Assembly: GCF_030272615.1 (NCBI RefSeq)
Contig: NC_081410.1
Coordinates: 509,176,942 to 509,240,941, forward strand
From: Cryptomeria japonica
Taxonomy: Eukaryota > Streptophyta > Pinopsida > Cupressales > Cupressaceae
Length of the DNA: 64,000 bases
Direction: 5' to 3'
Shown: positions 11,470-21,149 of the stretch, piece after piece
How the letters are laid out: each line of letters begins with the position of its first letter
Position numbering within the stretch: the first letter of the stretch is position 1
Notes under the pieces: generated by a model
Told to the model about the DNA's origin: nothing
Seen by the model: only the letters and a program-made list of their open reading frames with translations
Database searches by the model: none
Made by a program: the position numbers and the translations under genes

Positions 11470-11710
11470 TAATTTTGTCATGTGAGACAGGATCCTGTCT
11501 CATATGACAAACTAATTAAGTCTATTTTGTCGTTTAAACCCACTAGTTTTGTCATCTCATATCTACCCTTGTATTATACGAGCTTGTTCAAAATATACCA
11601 TTTTGCCATTTAAGGGCTTGTTTTGTGTCTTATCAGAGTCTTTTGTCGTCCTATACCCATTCCTGACTCGTACGAGTTTCTGCCTCGGTGATGTTTTATC
11701 GTTTGAAAAA
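11470..11710 (+). repeat. E1 degenerate TTGTCATNTGA / TATCGTTTGA motif array (PMD side)
   Basis: About nine occurrences of a short degenerate word read toward the PMD gene, for example TTGTCATGTGAG, TTGTCGTTTAAAC, TTGTCATCTCAT, TTGTCGTCC, CTCGTACGAG and TATCGTTTGAAA. It ends about 120 bp before the PMD open frame. The same words occur on the minus strand in the E1 gag leader (23340-23680). Confidence 0.5.
11476..11509. repeat. 34-bp near-perfect palindrome
   Basis: The 18-bp centre GAGACAGGATCCTGTCTC (11484-11501) is a perfect palindrome. It extends to TGTCAT on the left and ATGACA on the right with one mismatched pair, so it can form a hairpin or cruciform. Confidence 0.85.
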
Positions 11711-11826
11711 CAGTGAGCATTTTTTGAAGGTGTAAACTTGAAATTGTGATTTTGCAGTTGATGTAGTTAGATGTGCATAATGTTTTGCTATGCTTTGAGG
11801 CTATCTGATGATCTTTTGTTTGATTT

Positions 11827-13726
11827 TTGCAAGTTCGATTGCCCCATGTGTTATTCGGATGTGCATATACACTGACCATGACATTATTTTGTCAGTTATC
11901 AGATATAGACTGGGCACATATTTATGCATGCAGATTGACTCATCTTCTCAGGTTACTTGATATCCATGTGAATCACGATATGCTTACTACATTAGTGGAG
12001 AGGTTCCATTCAAAGCATAATACCTTTCATTTGCCAGTTGGGGAGATGACCATCACTCCTGAGGATGTATACATGATTCTTCATATTCCTTTTGTTGGGG
12101 ATAAGGTAGATTATGTTTCAACACAGTGTCCTGGACTTCTAGCCCTGAGGCAAGTATTTCATGATGCAGACCTTCTGACACAGTCCATCAAATGGGATGA
12201 GATGATGACTAGATATAGTGAGGACTTTCCACTGGCTTGCGTCTTGGCAAGTTTCATCGGTTGTTTTCTTATGCCAGACTGGGGACAACAAGGGTTTTTA
12301 TGTGGATGGGGCAGGATGTTGCAGAGACTGGTTGAGCACCCCTAGAGATTAGGATGGGGTTCATGTATATTGTCACACATGTATCATGAGATGCATGATA
12401 TCGTCTACTGGGAGGGGAACAGTATGGTTGTTGGAGTGTTGATTTTATAGGTATGGGCATGGGAGCATCTCCCAGTATGCAGATTGATTGTCTATGAGGC
12501 CAGACATCCACATCAGCCCATTATTTATAGATATGCTGGATATGTGACATAGCCCCATCTAGGAAAGACAAATTATTGGAGGTGACAGCTGGACAATCTT
12601 ATAGTTGTCATGTGGAGACCTTATAGGGGTCTAGAGCCTTGGGATGATTGGAGAGCTATGCGCAGAGACCTATTCATGACCTGACCTCTTATTGGTAGAT
12701 CAACATCAGTAGTCGATAATTTTGTTGTTACTCGAGTGATGAGGCAGTATGGAAGACCTTAGGGGATCTTGTAGGAGTTTACTGCATACGCGCATTATGC
12801 AGATGAGGAGAGGCGGGGATGGGGACCGAGGCTATCATACGCCTTGGTCATGCAAGAGATGACTGGGTTACATTGGCTTAGGTGGGATTACCTAGATGAT
12901 GTTGCAAATGTGAGGGTATTGCCTCAGTATAGGGATTGGCTCCAGCAACATCCTTTCCCAAGATTTATGGATCTGGCTAAGCAGGCACCTCGCATAGAGG
13001 AGGTAGAGGATGATGCCCTCACATAGGGGCAGGGACATGGATAGAGGTAGGGACAGAGAGCTAAGGCTCCAAGGTGGGCAAGTGGTGATCCTAGCACTAG
13101 CAGTAGTAGGGTACCAACTGGTGGTAGGCAGCAATAGAGAGGAGAGGGTGGATCCCTAGGTGTTTTTGGGGTGAGACTTAGCAGAGTGAGAGTAGTAGAG
13201 GGTGGTGGAGAGGAGGAGAGAGAAATTCCAAGACATGTTCGATAGAGGAGAGAGAAGTAGGGGGAGCTGGAGGTGGATATGGAGGAGGTGATGAAGGAGG
13301 AGATGGAGGCAGAGAGCCTGCAAGGGACCAGGGGGCTGACACAGCGTGGTCGATGAGAGCACACCTAGCCAATTTTCAGTCATAGCTGACAGTGGCATAG
13401 ACAAATTTGGTGGAGTGAGACCGATATCTAGTAGAGCTTAGAGTAGAGAGGGATCGTCAGTTAGTTGAGCTCAGAGCTAAGCATGATCGCTAGGGCACAG
13501 CAATGAGGGTAGAGCGAGATGCTCTTCAGGAGGAGGTTCTCCATCAGATGAGTCTGGCAGCCTATTAGGTTGCGGCTTATAGTATGGCAGTTCTAGTAGC
13601 GTAGCAGGTTGTACCGTATTCATAGTATATGGATCGATCAGAGGGAGCTTGGGCACCTAGGCTGGATCTAGGTCAGCAGGCTCCACCTCCTCCACCACCT
13701 GGCAATGAGGGAGAGGCAAAGAGCTA
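11827..13726 (+). pseudogene. Plant-mobile-domain (PMD, MAIN-like) gene, antisense in E1
   Basis: The 172-codon frame 11827-12345 carries LTTLVERFHSKHNTFHLPVG followed by EMTITPEDVYMILHIP, the PMD signature (FHLPxGEMTxTLxDVxxLLxIP). After a TAG at 12343 the same frame continues with LGWGSCILSHMYHEMHD and VLILxVWAWEHLP, matching the LLQxWAWEHL segment of MAIN/MAIL-type proteins with Gln replaced by TAG. A later block (12844-13024) ends NVRVLPQYRDWLQQHPFPRF. An acidic, Arg/Gly/Glu-rich tail with stops follows to about 13726. It lies between integrase and 3' LTR, opposite to gag-pol. PMD proteins are nuclear and linked to silencing and genome stability in plants, and PMD is also known inside transposons. 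This copy is broken. Confidence 0.8.
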
Positions 13727-14298
13727 GATCTTTTTCTGTAGCTCTTAGATTTTTTTTGTAGACACACCCATTTTTGTGTAGCCCTTACGATTCTTGGTCT
13801 GATGGGAGTTTGTATATGTCAGTTGACACTATTTTGTACCCTGAGACTTGATCATTATATATACGAGATCTTGATTTGACTTCATTGTACTTGTGTCAAT
13901 TGAGTTATGAGATGTTTTTCTATATGATTTATTCTATATGTATGCATTTCCTTGGAGTATGGATGTATGTAATGCAAATGAATATGTATGTTTATTTTTG
14001 TTTCTTTTTTCATGCAAATAAATGATGAAAATGAGTAATGAGGAGAATGAGTAACTAGTAATGCAAATTTGTTTCATTTTTCAATACAATAAGATGAATG
14101 CAAATGAATGATAGTGAATGTACGAATCAATATAAAATGCTTATGTATGCAGCTAAACATCTTAATACACAAGTACTTGATTAGAGAAATGGTGAAGAAG
14201 AGACCACTTAGCTAAGAAATGATGAAGCTTCCAACACTCATTCAGGAGATAAAGAGATCATTTGTTACCATACTGAAATCAATCTAAATTCAAAAAAT

Positions 14299-14334
14299 GC
14301 AAAATGAAATGCAAAATGAGATGCAAAATGAGAT
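14299..14334 (+). repeat. 12-bp tandem repeat, three units
   Basis: Units GCAAAATGAAAT, GCAAAATGAGAT and GCAAAATGAGAT are contiguous. Confidence 0.85.
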
Positions 14335-15283
14335 GCAACTGAAACCTAGTCACTCGATTGGGAAAGCTTAATTTTCATCATTGAGCGTTAACAAACATAG
14401 CAGGCAAAATAGAGTTCCTTCCTTTTCATATGAAATATTAATTATCTTGTCTGCAATGACCCTTTTTTTGTTCATATCCTTGGACAGATTTCATAGGGAC
14501 CTGGATTGCATGATAAATAAATTCTCTTAAAATAGAAAAAGAAATGATTTGAACCTCCCTTTAGCATACAAATAAGTGAAGTCGAGGTATGTGTGGCGAT
14601 TTCACCTTGATGTGAAGGCACTTATCATAGACACCTAGCTGATTAGATGTTTCTAGATCATCAGAATCATTCCTACAAGTAGAAAACAAAGAAAAGTATG
14701 ATGCCCCCAATCCTTGCTCCTCTTAGTAAAGATAGACTTCCTTAAGTTACTCAGAGGGATAATAATCGAAAACCAATATAAAAGACAACACACAAATAAA
14801 ATTTCATCCATATCTCAAACTATTTACTGATTGTTTTTAGTAATGTTGGTTTGTTTGTGTACTTACTAATAAAACTCTTCAGTGGTAAGGAGACAGGTGA
14901 CTGACTTAGAGTGGATGACCAGGTTTCACTAACGTAAAGTTGACTTGGTTGATACTGCTTAGGACATGTAATATGCTCTGTTGATTAACCTAAGACTAGG
15001 ACATTGATCAGTTTCAAGCCATGAGGTTTCTAAAAGAACCAAGATGTCACAAAAGTGACTATAAGATATGTACAAGTGAAAACAGAAATGCATGAAAGCG
15101 GGAATGCCAACGTTGCATTGATAGATGGAACGCTTGAGTACAAGAGGCGCCTGTTTGCCAAGTTTTCACCTGCTTGGCAGAGATTCATTTTTTTATTTTT
15201 TTACCAAGGTTCCTGTTTACCAAGTTTTCACCAAGGCATTTTCTCTCTTTTTCCTTTTTTTTTTCTTTGTTTTTTTTTTGGAC

Positions 15284-15373
15284 TTCTTCAAGACTTTTTT
15301 TTATTTTTAAGATTTCTTCAGGACTTTTTCTGATTTTTAGGATTTTTTCAGGACATTTTGGTTGTATAGGCTA
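15284..15373 (+). repeat. 30-bp pyrimidine-rich tandem repeat
   Basis: Three imperfect units start at 15284, 15314 and 15344 with TTCTTCAAGACT, TTCTTCAGGACT and TTTTTTCAGGACA. They follow a T/C-only run (15240-15280). On the element sense strand this is a long purine tract just past integrase. Confidence 0.7.
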
Positions 15374-15385
15374 CTAGAGTAGAGA

Positions 15386-16545
15386 ATATTTAAGTGAAGA
15401 ATTTCTTTAGGTGGATGGTGTTGATCAGTTCACGGAGTTGTTCTCCTTCCAATGTTGAGAGTTGATAGGTACCAAAGCCAAAGATTACAATAACGATGTG
15501 GGGACCCAACTAGTTGGGTTCAAACTTCCCTTTGTTGTCTCGAAACTGTTGATTCTTAGGATTTTCTCTTTGAACAAGGTCACCAACCTGAAATTATCAT
15601 TGTCAAACCTTTTTGTTATAACCTCTAGACATTATCTTTTGATATGCTCTTAGATGATCAGATGCCACTTCCTGATGTTCATCCAATAATTCAAGTTCTT
15701 GCAATCTAGATATTCTGTAGTCTTCATTAGTAACAAGACCCTACAAAGAAACTCTTAGAGATGGTATTTCCACTTAAATAGGTAATACTACTTTGGACCC
15801 ATACACCAAAGAAAAAGGTGTAGCCCCAGTAGGTGTTCTGATACTTGTTCTATAAGCCCACAGGGTAGGATTGAGTTGCAGATGCCAATCCTTTCCAGAT
15901 TTATTGACTGTTCTGTGTAAGATAGTCAATAGATTCTTGTTAGATGCTTCAGCTTTTCCATTACCTTTAGGGTAGTACACAAATGACTAGAGTTGTTTTA
16001 TTTTGAATTTTTCACAGAGTTCATTTAGATCTTTGTTCTTGAACTATCCTCCATTGTCAGTTATGATGGATGAAGGTATACCATACCTGTAGATGATATA
16101 CTTAAGGATGAACATAGATACTTGTTTATCGGTTGCTTTGATGAGCAGAACTGCTTCTACCCACTTAGTGAAGTACTCAGTGGCAGTTATAATAAACTTG
16201 TGTCTATTAGATGATGCAGGATATATTTGGCCAATTAGATCAAACACCCACTGTTGAAAGGTCCAATGTGTAACAAAGGGTATGAGCTCCCTTGCTGGAG
16301 TGTGTATAAGGTGCCCATGCAGCTGACACTTTTCACAGGTTTTAGCAAATTTTATAGCTTCTTTCTCCATGTCTGGCCAGTAGTAGCTAGCCCTTAGTAG
16401 TTTTCATGCTAAAATTAGACTGTTCAAATGGGATCTAAGAAAAGTACTATCCAAACCTTGCCTAAATAGGTTGTTAGCAATGATGACATACCATGACACA
16501 TTTTAGATGAGGTTTCTTTTTTCATTTCAAGAAAGATTAGCAGGG
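15386..16545 (-). pseudogene. E1 integrase
   Basis: Minus-strand pieces give the Ty3/gypsy integrase. CEKCQLHG (about 16310-16335) is the CxxC half of the zinc site. The DDE core shows Asp in WVFDLIG, Asp in SSIITDNGG and Glu in GNGKAEASNK. Then come WAYRTSIRTPTGATPFSLVY and, at the end, KFEPNWLGPHIVIVIFG with a short C-terminal strand. A TAG follows SSIITDNGG and there are further stops. Compared with E2, about 20 codons are missing near 16430-16440: LDSTFLRS is followed directly by HLNSLILA, so the first two zinc-binding His residues are lost. It integrates element DNA in a working relative; this one is dead. Confidence 0.88.
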
Positions 16546-16619
16546 ACAACGTGGTCACGCAGGTAAGAGTAAATGTGGATATAGCGAGATGAGTCATGTC
16601 CAATAATATAACAGACCAT

Positions 16620-17240
16620 CTAGGACTCAGAAGAGTCATAGGAAAGATAATGTAACTCTTCCACCAGGAATTCAAAGCAAAAATTAGATTCTTGTAGCTG
16701 TGGTATAGATGCCAAGGTGGCCACTACATCCGCTGCTCTGTTTGTTGATTTGGGGATCTGTTGGAATGAGACAAAGGTAAAGTATTTCTTGAGATCATCC
16801 ACCATTCTCTTATAAGGCATCAATTTCTCATCTCTTATCTAATATAGATCACTGATCTGGCTGATAATGAGTTGATAATCTCCATAGATGTGTAATTCAA
16901 CAATCTTCCACTCGATGGCCAGCTTGATCCCATTTACCAACACTTCATATTCTGCAATGTTGTTTATGCAAGGGAAGAGAATTTTGTAAGCTTTTGGGAT
17001 TGAATATTTTTGAGGAGTAACAAAAAGTATTCCGGCACCAAAACCATGTTGAGTGAAAGACCCATCAAAGAACATCTTCCATGATTGTTGAATAAGGTGC
17101 ATGATTGATTCATCCAGAAATTCTATATGCAAAGGTTGATTGTCTTCAAGTGGAGCATCAACAAGTTGGTGCAATAACTTGTCCTTTGATGGCTTTACGT
17201 TCCACATATTCAATATCAAATTTCGTAAGAACCATGACAC
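16620..17240 (-). pseudogene. E1 second (archaeal-type) RNase H
   Basis: WKMFFDGSFTQHGFGAGILF holds the first Asp. NNIAEYEVLVNGIKLAIEW holds the Glu, ELHIYGDYQLIISQISDLY the second Asp (GDY instead of the usual GDS), and NRAADVVATLASI the last Asp. This extra RNase H between the RT/RNase H and integrase is the hallmark of the plant Tat group, where it is thought to replace the decayed native RNase H in removing the RNA strand. A stop sits after ISDLY (about 16839). The catalytic set looks complete despite that break. Confidence 0.85.
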
Positions 17241-17249
17241 ATTTAGCCA

Positions 17250-18716
17250 GTCTACCTATAAGCATTGCTTTGCTGAGAAGATATTTGAGTTGATCAATCT
17301 TAGCCACCAACTTAATAGAGTTTGCTAACATGTAGTGTCATAAGCATGATTTTTCTATTATAGTGTAGTTGATTTCATAAGACACCAATGTTCTGTTGAT
17401 GAAATATATAGCTCTCTCTTTTTTATTTTCATCTTGTTGTGCCAGAAGTTCCCCCAATGATGAATTAGTGGCTGATATATATAAGATCAATGGTTTACCC
17501 TCAATTGGTGGCATCAATATGGGTGGAATAGAAAGATACTCTTTGATTTTTTTATATGTTGTTCACAATATTCATCCCAGTTGTATTGAACTCCTTTCCT
17601 TAATACCTTTGTGAAGGGTTGAGCTTTGTCTGCTAGCTGAGATATAAAGCGCCTTATTGAATGAAGACGTCCTTGTAAAGTTCTCATTTGACTGAGATTC
17701 TTGGGCAGAGGCATTTCCAATATAGCTTGGACCTTTTTAGGGTCAACCTCAATTTCTTTCTTTGAAATTATGTAACCAAGCAATTTACTAGATGTCACTC
17801 CAAATGCAGACTTTTTTGGATTTAGCTAGAGTTTCAATTTTTTCATTTTGTCTAGTATAGGGCCTAGCTCTTGAATATGTGTCGATCTCTTCATAGTGTT
17901 TACTAAAGTTTCATCAACATAATCTTCCATATTCTTATGCATCATATCATGAAAGATAGTAGTTACCACTCTTTGGTAAGTTTCTTCTGCATTGTTTAGC
18001 TTGAATGGCATGACATTCTAGCAAAAGGTTCCCCATGCACATGCGAAACCTATCTTTTCTTGATCGCCAAGAGCTATTTTGATCTGATTATAGCCAGAGA
18101 ATACATCCATTAGTGAGTACATCTCATACCTAGCAGTCATATCAACTATCATATCAATGTTTGGTAATGGAAAGTCATCCTTCGGACAAGCTTTGTTGAG
18201 ATCTTTGAAATTTGTGCAAACTCTAATAGATTTATCTTCTTTTGATATAGGTACTATGTTTGATATCTATTCTGCATAGTCTATAGCTCTGATAAATCCA
18301 TCTTTTAGCAATATTTCTAGCTCATCCTTGACTAGTAGTGCCACATGAGGATGCATCTTACGGATTTTTTGCTTGACTGGTTTAACTCCTGGTGTAATAG
18401 AGAGATGATGCATGATGAGATAAGGATCTAGTCTCAGCATATCGGAGTATGTCCATGCAAAGTTGATCTTCTTTTCTGAAAAGAGGTGAGTGAAATATTT
18501 CAATTCTTTTGTTGATAATGATTGAGCTATATGAATGATGTGTGGTGTCTCTTGACTCCCAATGTTCACTAGTTGAGTTGGCTCGATCAATAAAGAAGAC
18601 CTCTCCTGGAAATGACTTGGCTGTATATCAAGTATCTCACCTTCAGGTGCCTTAGAGAGGTTTTCACCCTTAGGTACATCCTTTATTTTTACTATTTTTG
18701 ATTCTGACACTGCCAC
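17250..18716 (-). pseudogene. E1 reverse transcriptase and degenerate native RNase H
   Basis: RT begins after an acidic linker. INFAWTYSDMLRLDP and HPHVALLVKDELEILLKDGF mark its start; CTNFKDLNKACPKDDFPLPN, SLMDVFSGYNQI and TYQRVVTTIFHDMMHK follow. The active site reads MEDYVDETL (17910-17921), so the second Asp of YVDD is Glu. LQGRLHSIRRFISQLADKAQ is the thumb. The native RNase H reads ILYISATNSSLGELLAQQD, with Ser where the catalytic Asp (YxDAS) is expected; this loss is typical of Tat elements. Several stops and the Glu substitution make activity very unlikely. Confidence 0.88.
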
Positions 18717-18752
18717 AATGTGGTTTTTGCCATCAGATTTCTTATTTTTATT

Positions 18753-20039
18753 TTATTGATTTTTGTGAATAAGATACTTGATGTCTGTTTCAGTCATGTT
18801 CTTTCTTTTCTCACTGGTGGAAGAGTTCATTGGTTCCACTGCATTAAGATAGCAAGATAGTGTGTAGTCATTGGTGAAGGTGGGTATATTCAAAGGATGG
18901 TTATAAAGAGTACAGTCAATTAGTTTAGGATGTATTAAAGATAAGGTTTTAATAGGTTCAAGGGAGTTCACAGTACTATCATCATGACTTCGAACCAACC
19001 AATCAAGTTCCAAAAGACTACCTTACATATGTGTCTCAAGACCAGGAAGAGTTACAACATGATTATTGAAATTCATGTTAGTATTTATAGAACCTAATCC
19101 AACCGACCTACTTCTAGCATCATCACCTACTTCAAATTGGACTACATACCATGGTGTGATAGTAACAGGGTCAACAGACATCATCTCAACATTCATGATA
19201 GAGTAGTCATAATGCATTGTTGAATAGTTGTTGTTATAAATAGAGCTTTTTTCTGAGTTATCAGAGTCATAAGATAAAGTTTTTGACTTGTCTTCAAGTG
19301 GTTTAGTAAAAGTATATATAGTATCAATACCTACATCTTTGATGCTGCAAGTTCCTTCGTGATTTGGTTTATTGATCACTTGTATTTGACACACTTGTGG
19401 ACATAACCTTGATGGTTGTGTTAATCCCTATTGTCCTTTCCATTAAGCTTCTTCTAGATTGATAACTGGTCCTGCTTTTGTAGCTTCTAATTCTTCTTTT
19501 TTAGTTCCATACTTGATTTGTCCTATCTCATTAGAGGGAGAGTTAGTAGGTGAAGAAATTGCTTGTGTCCTTTCTTCCTCCAGCTATCGTTAATAGTTTT
19601 CTTGTCTTTTTAGTCTGATTTATTCTATTTCCCTTTGCATTTTTAAGCGTATCATCTTTTCTACATCATCTGTGATATCACTAGATTCTTCAAGGCTTTC
19701 TATAGTAGATGTATCTGAGAGGTGGTCTGGACCCCATTCATCCTCATTTAAATCATTTTCTGAATCATCTACTTGCTGTCTGCCAGATTATGTGACCGGA
19801 ATGTTCAGTGGTGCAAACAAGTCTCTGATTCTATATACTTCTTCTCTCATATCCTCTGGGACTTCTACTTCCTATGGTATTATAGCTGATACAATCAAAA
19901 CTTGATTACCATTTGTTTCCTCTCTCTAGGTTGGCAATTCTTCTTGTTCATTATTGCACTCTTCCTGAGTTTGTTGAGTATTAATTTTTTGTGATATTAA
20001 AGGTAGTACCTTTTTCTTCCACTTAAGTTGATTGTGAGA
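18753..20039 (-). pseudogene. E1 linker between G-patch-like segment and RT
   Basis: Broken minus-strand frames (for example 19394-19023 and 19013-18753) rich in Asp, Ser, Asn and Glu, with no catalytic motif. The E2 counterpart is 33180-33940, likewise acidic. I treat it as a disordered spacer of the polyprotein. It has many stops. Confidence 0.5.
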
Positions 20040-20240
20040 CATGTGTTTCTGATTTGATGACTTTCTTGGATCGTATCCCAGTCCAGCTTTATCATTTACA
20101 GACTTATTTTGTAACTTAATAGTTTCAACAATACCTTCTTAACGCTTGCCTAGAGGACGAATACCTAAATATCCCATGCATTGAAGCATCTTATAGCCTA
20201 GACCATATTGTGTTGGGGAAATCTCACAATGTCGCATTTC
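20040..20240 (-). pseudogene. E1 G-patch-like segment
   Basis: Minus strand reads YGLGYKMLQCMGYLGIRPLG, then a stop, EGIVETI, and AGLGYDPRK. The spaced glycine and aromatic pattern (GxGYxxLxxMGYxGxxPLG...GLGY) fits a G-patch, an RNA-binding motif that follows protease in some retroelements. E2 has the same segment (CEKYGKGFKILQKFGYDGKIPLG) in the same place. Confidence 0.6.
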
Positions 20241-20561
20241 TTTCTTTGCACTATCTTCTTTGAAAATTCATTTGAGAGCAGCATCCTCTTCTATTTCATC
20301 TACAAGGGAAGTAGAGGATTGTATAAAAAGACCATTATAAATGAATTCTGGAGTTAAAATTTGTGGCTTCATAACCTCTGATGGTTTTCCCAACTGCCTT
20401 GGTGATGGAGGAAGAGACATTAGTGAGAATACATGCTCTATCTTGTAGCCATCCATGTCGGTGTTTGTGATTTTCAATTTCTTTTTTAAATCTTTCAGCA
20501 AAGACTCTGAACTTTTAGCTGTAGAGGCTGCTCTATTATGAGGAACAAAAGCATCAACACT

Positions 20562-21112
20562 CTACATTAATGCATTGCAGGTATAGCTTGTATCAGTAGG
20601 AATACTAACTTCAACTCCATTATAAGGAAATTTCAAGCACTGATGATACATAGATGGCACTGCTTTCATTTTGTGAGTCCATGGCCTGCCTAGTAAGATG
20701 TTGTATGAAAGAGGAAGGTCAAGGACCTGAAAGATGACATCTATTTCCACAGGTCCTACCCTGATTGGTAATAGTACCAGACCCTTAGAAGTTCTTTCTT
20801 CTTCATCATAAGCTTTGATTGTTTTTTTCTTTATTGGATCAATAACATTTTCAGAAAATCCCAGCTGTGTTAGTAGATTGTAGGTACAGATATTCAACCC
20901 AGCGCCTCCATCTATCAAAATGTGTTAACTCAGTGTTTATGGATCATAGCTTCAATGTGTAATGACTGGTTATGCGGGTGATTCAACGAGTTATCATCTT
21001 CTTCAGAGGAAAAAAGGCAATGAGGCAAAGTCAGGTGACCCACCGTAGATTGAAACTGATCGACATCTAAATCTTTAGGGACACTAGTGGTGAGCAAAGC
21101 CTTGTTTGACAA
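20562..21112 (-). pseudogene. E1 aspartic protease
   Basis: The catalytic loop appears as MIDGGAGLNICTYNLLTQLG (start of the 20918-20562 frame), with DGG where DTG or DSG is usual. It is followed by RVGPVEIDVIFQVLDLPLSY and NILLGRPWTHKMKAVPS, the conserved C-terminal half of plant gypsy retropepsins. Upstream the frame 21112-20930 gives a serine/acidic stretch joined across a stop. It would cut the gag-pol polyprotein. The catalytic Asp is present, but the Gly in the loop's second position and the stops suggest inactivity. Confidence 0.85.
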
Positions 21113-21149
21113 TACTATAACTAGGAGAAGATGATGAAGCTAGTTGTTT

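Larger units (their letters stand above)
13727..15385. other. E1 region between the convergent PMD and integrase 3' ends
   Basis: No gene recognised. It includes low-complexity ATGCAAATGAATG-like DNA (13970-14130), a 12-bp tandem repeat (14299-14334) and a pyrimidine-rich stretch (15240-15362). PMD (plus) and pol (minus) converge here, so both transcripts would end in it. No terminator can be identified with confidence. Confidence 0.5.

Noticed and set aside
12924-13364. 146-codon minus-strand frame rich in Ser, Pro and Leu
   Set aside because: It is the complement of the purine-rich PMD tail coding region; low-complexity composition explains the openness.
16424-16675. 83-codon frame in the E1 integrase region
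   Set aside because: Out of frame with the integrase; the correct frame reads LDSTFLRS...KLLRASYYWP.
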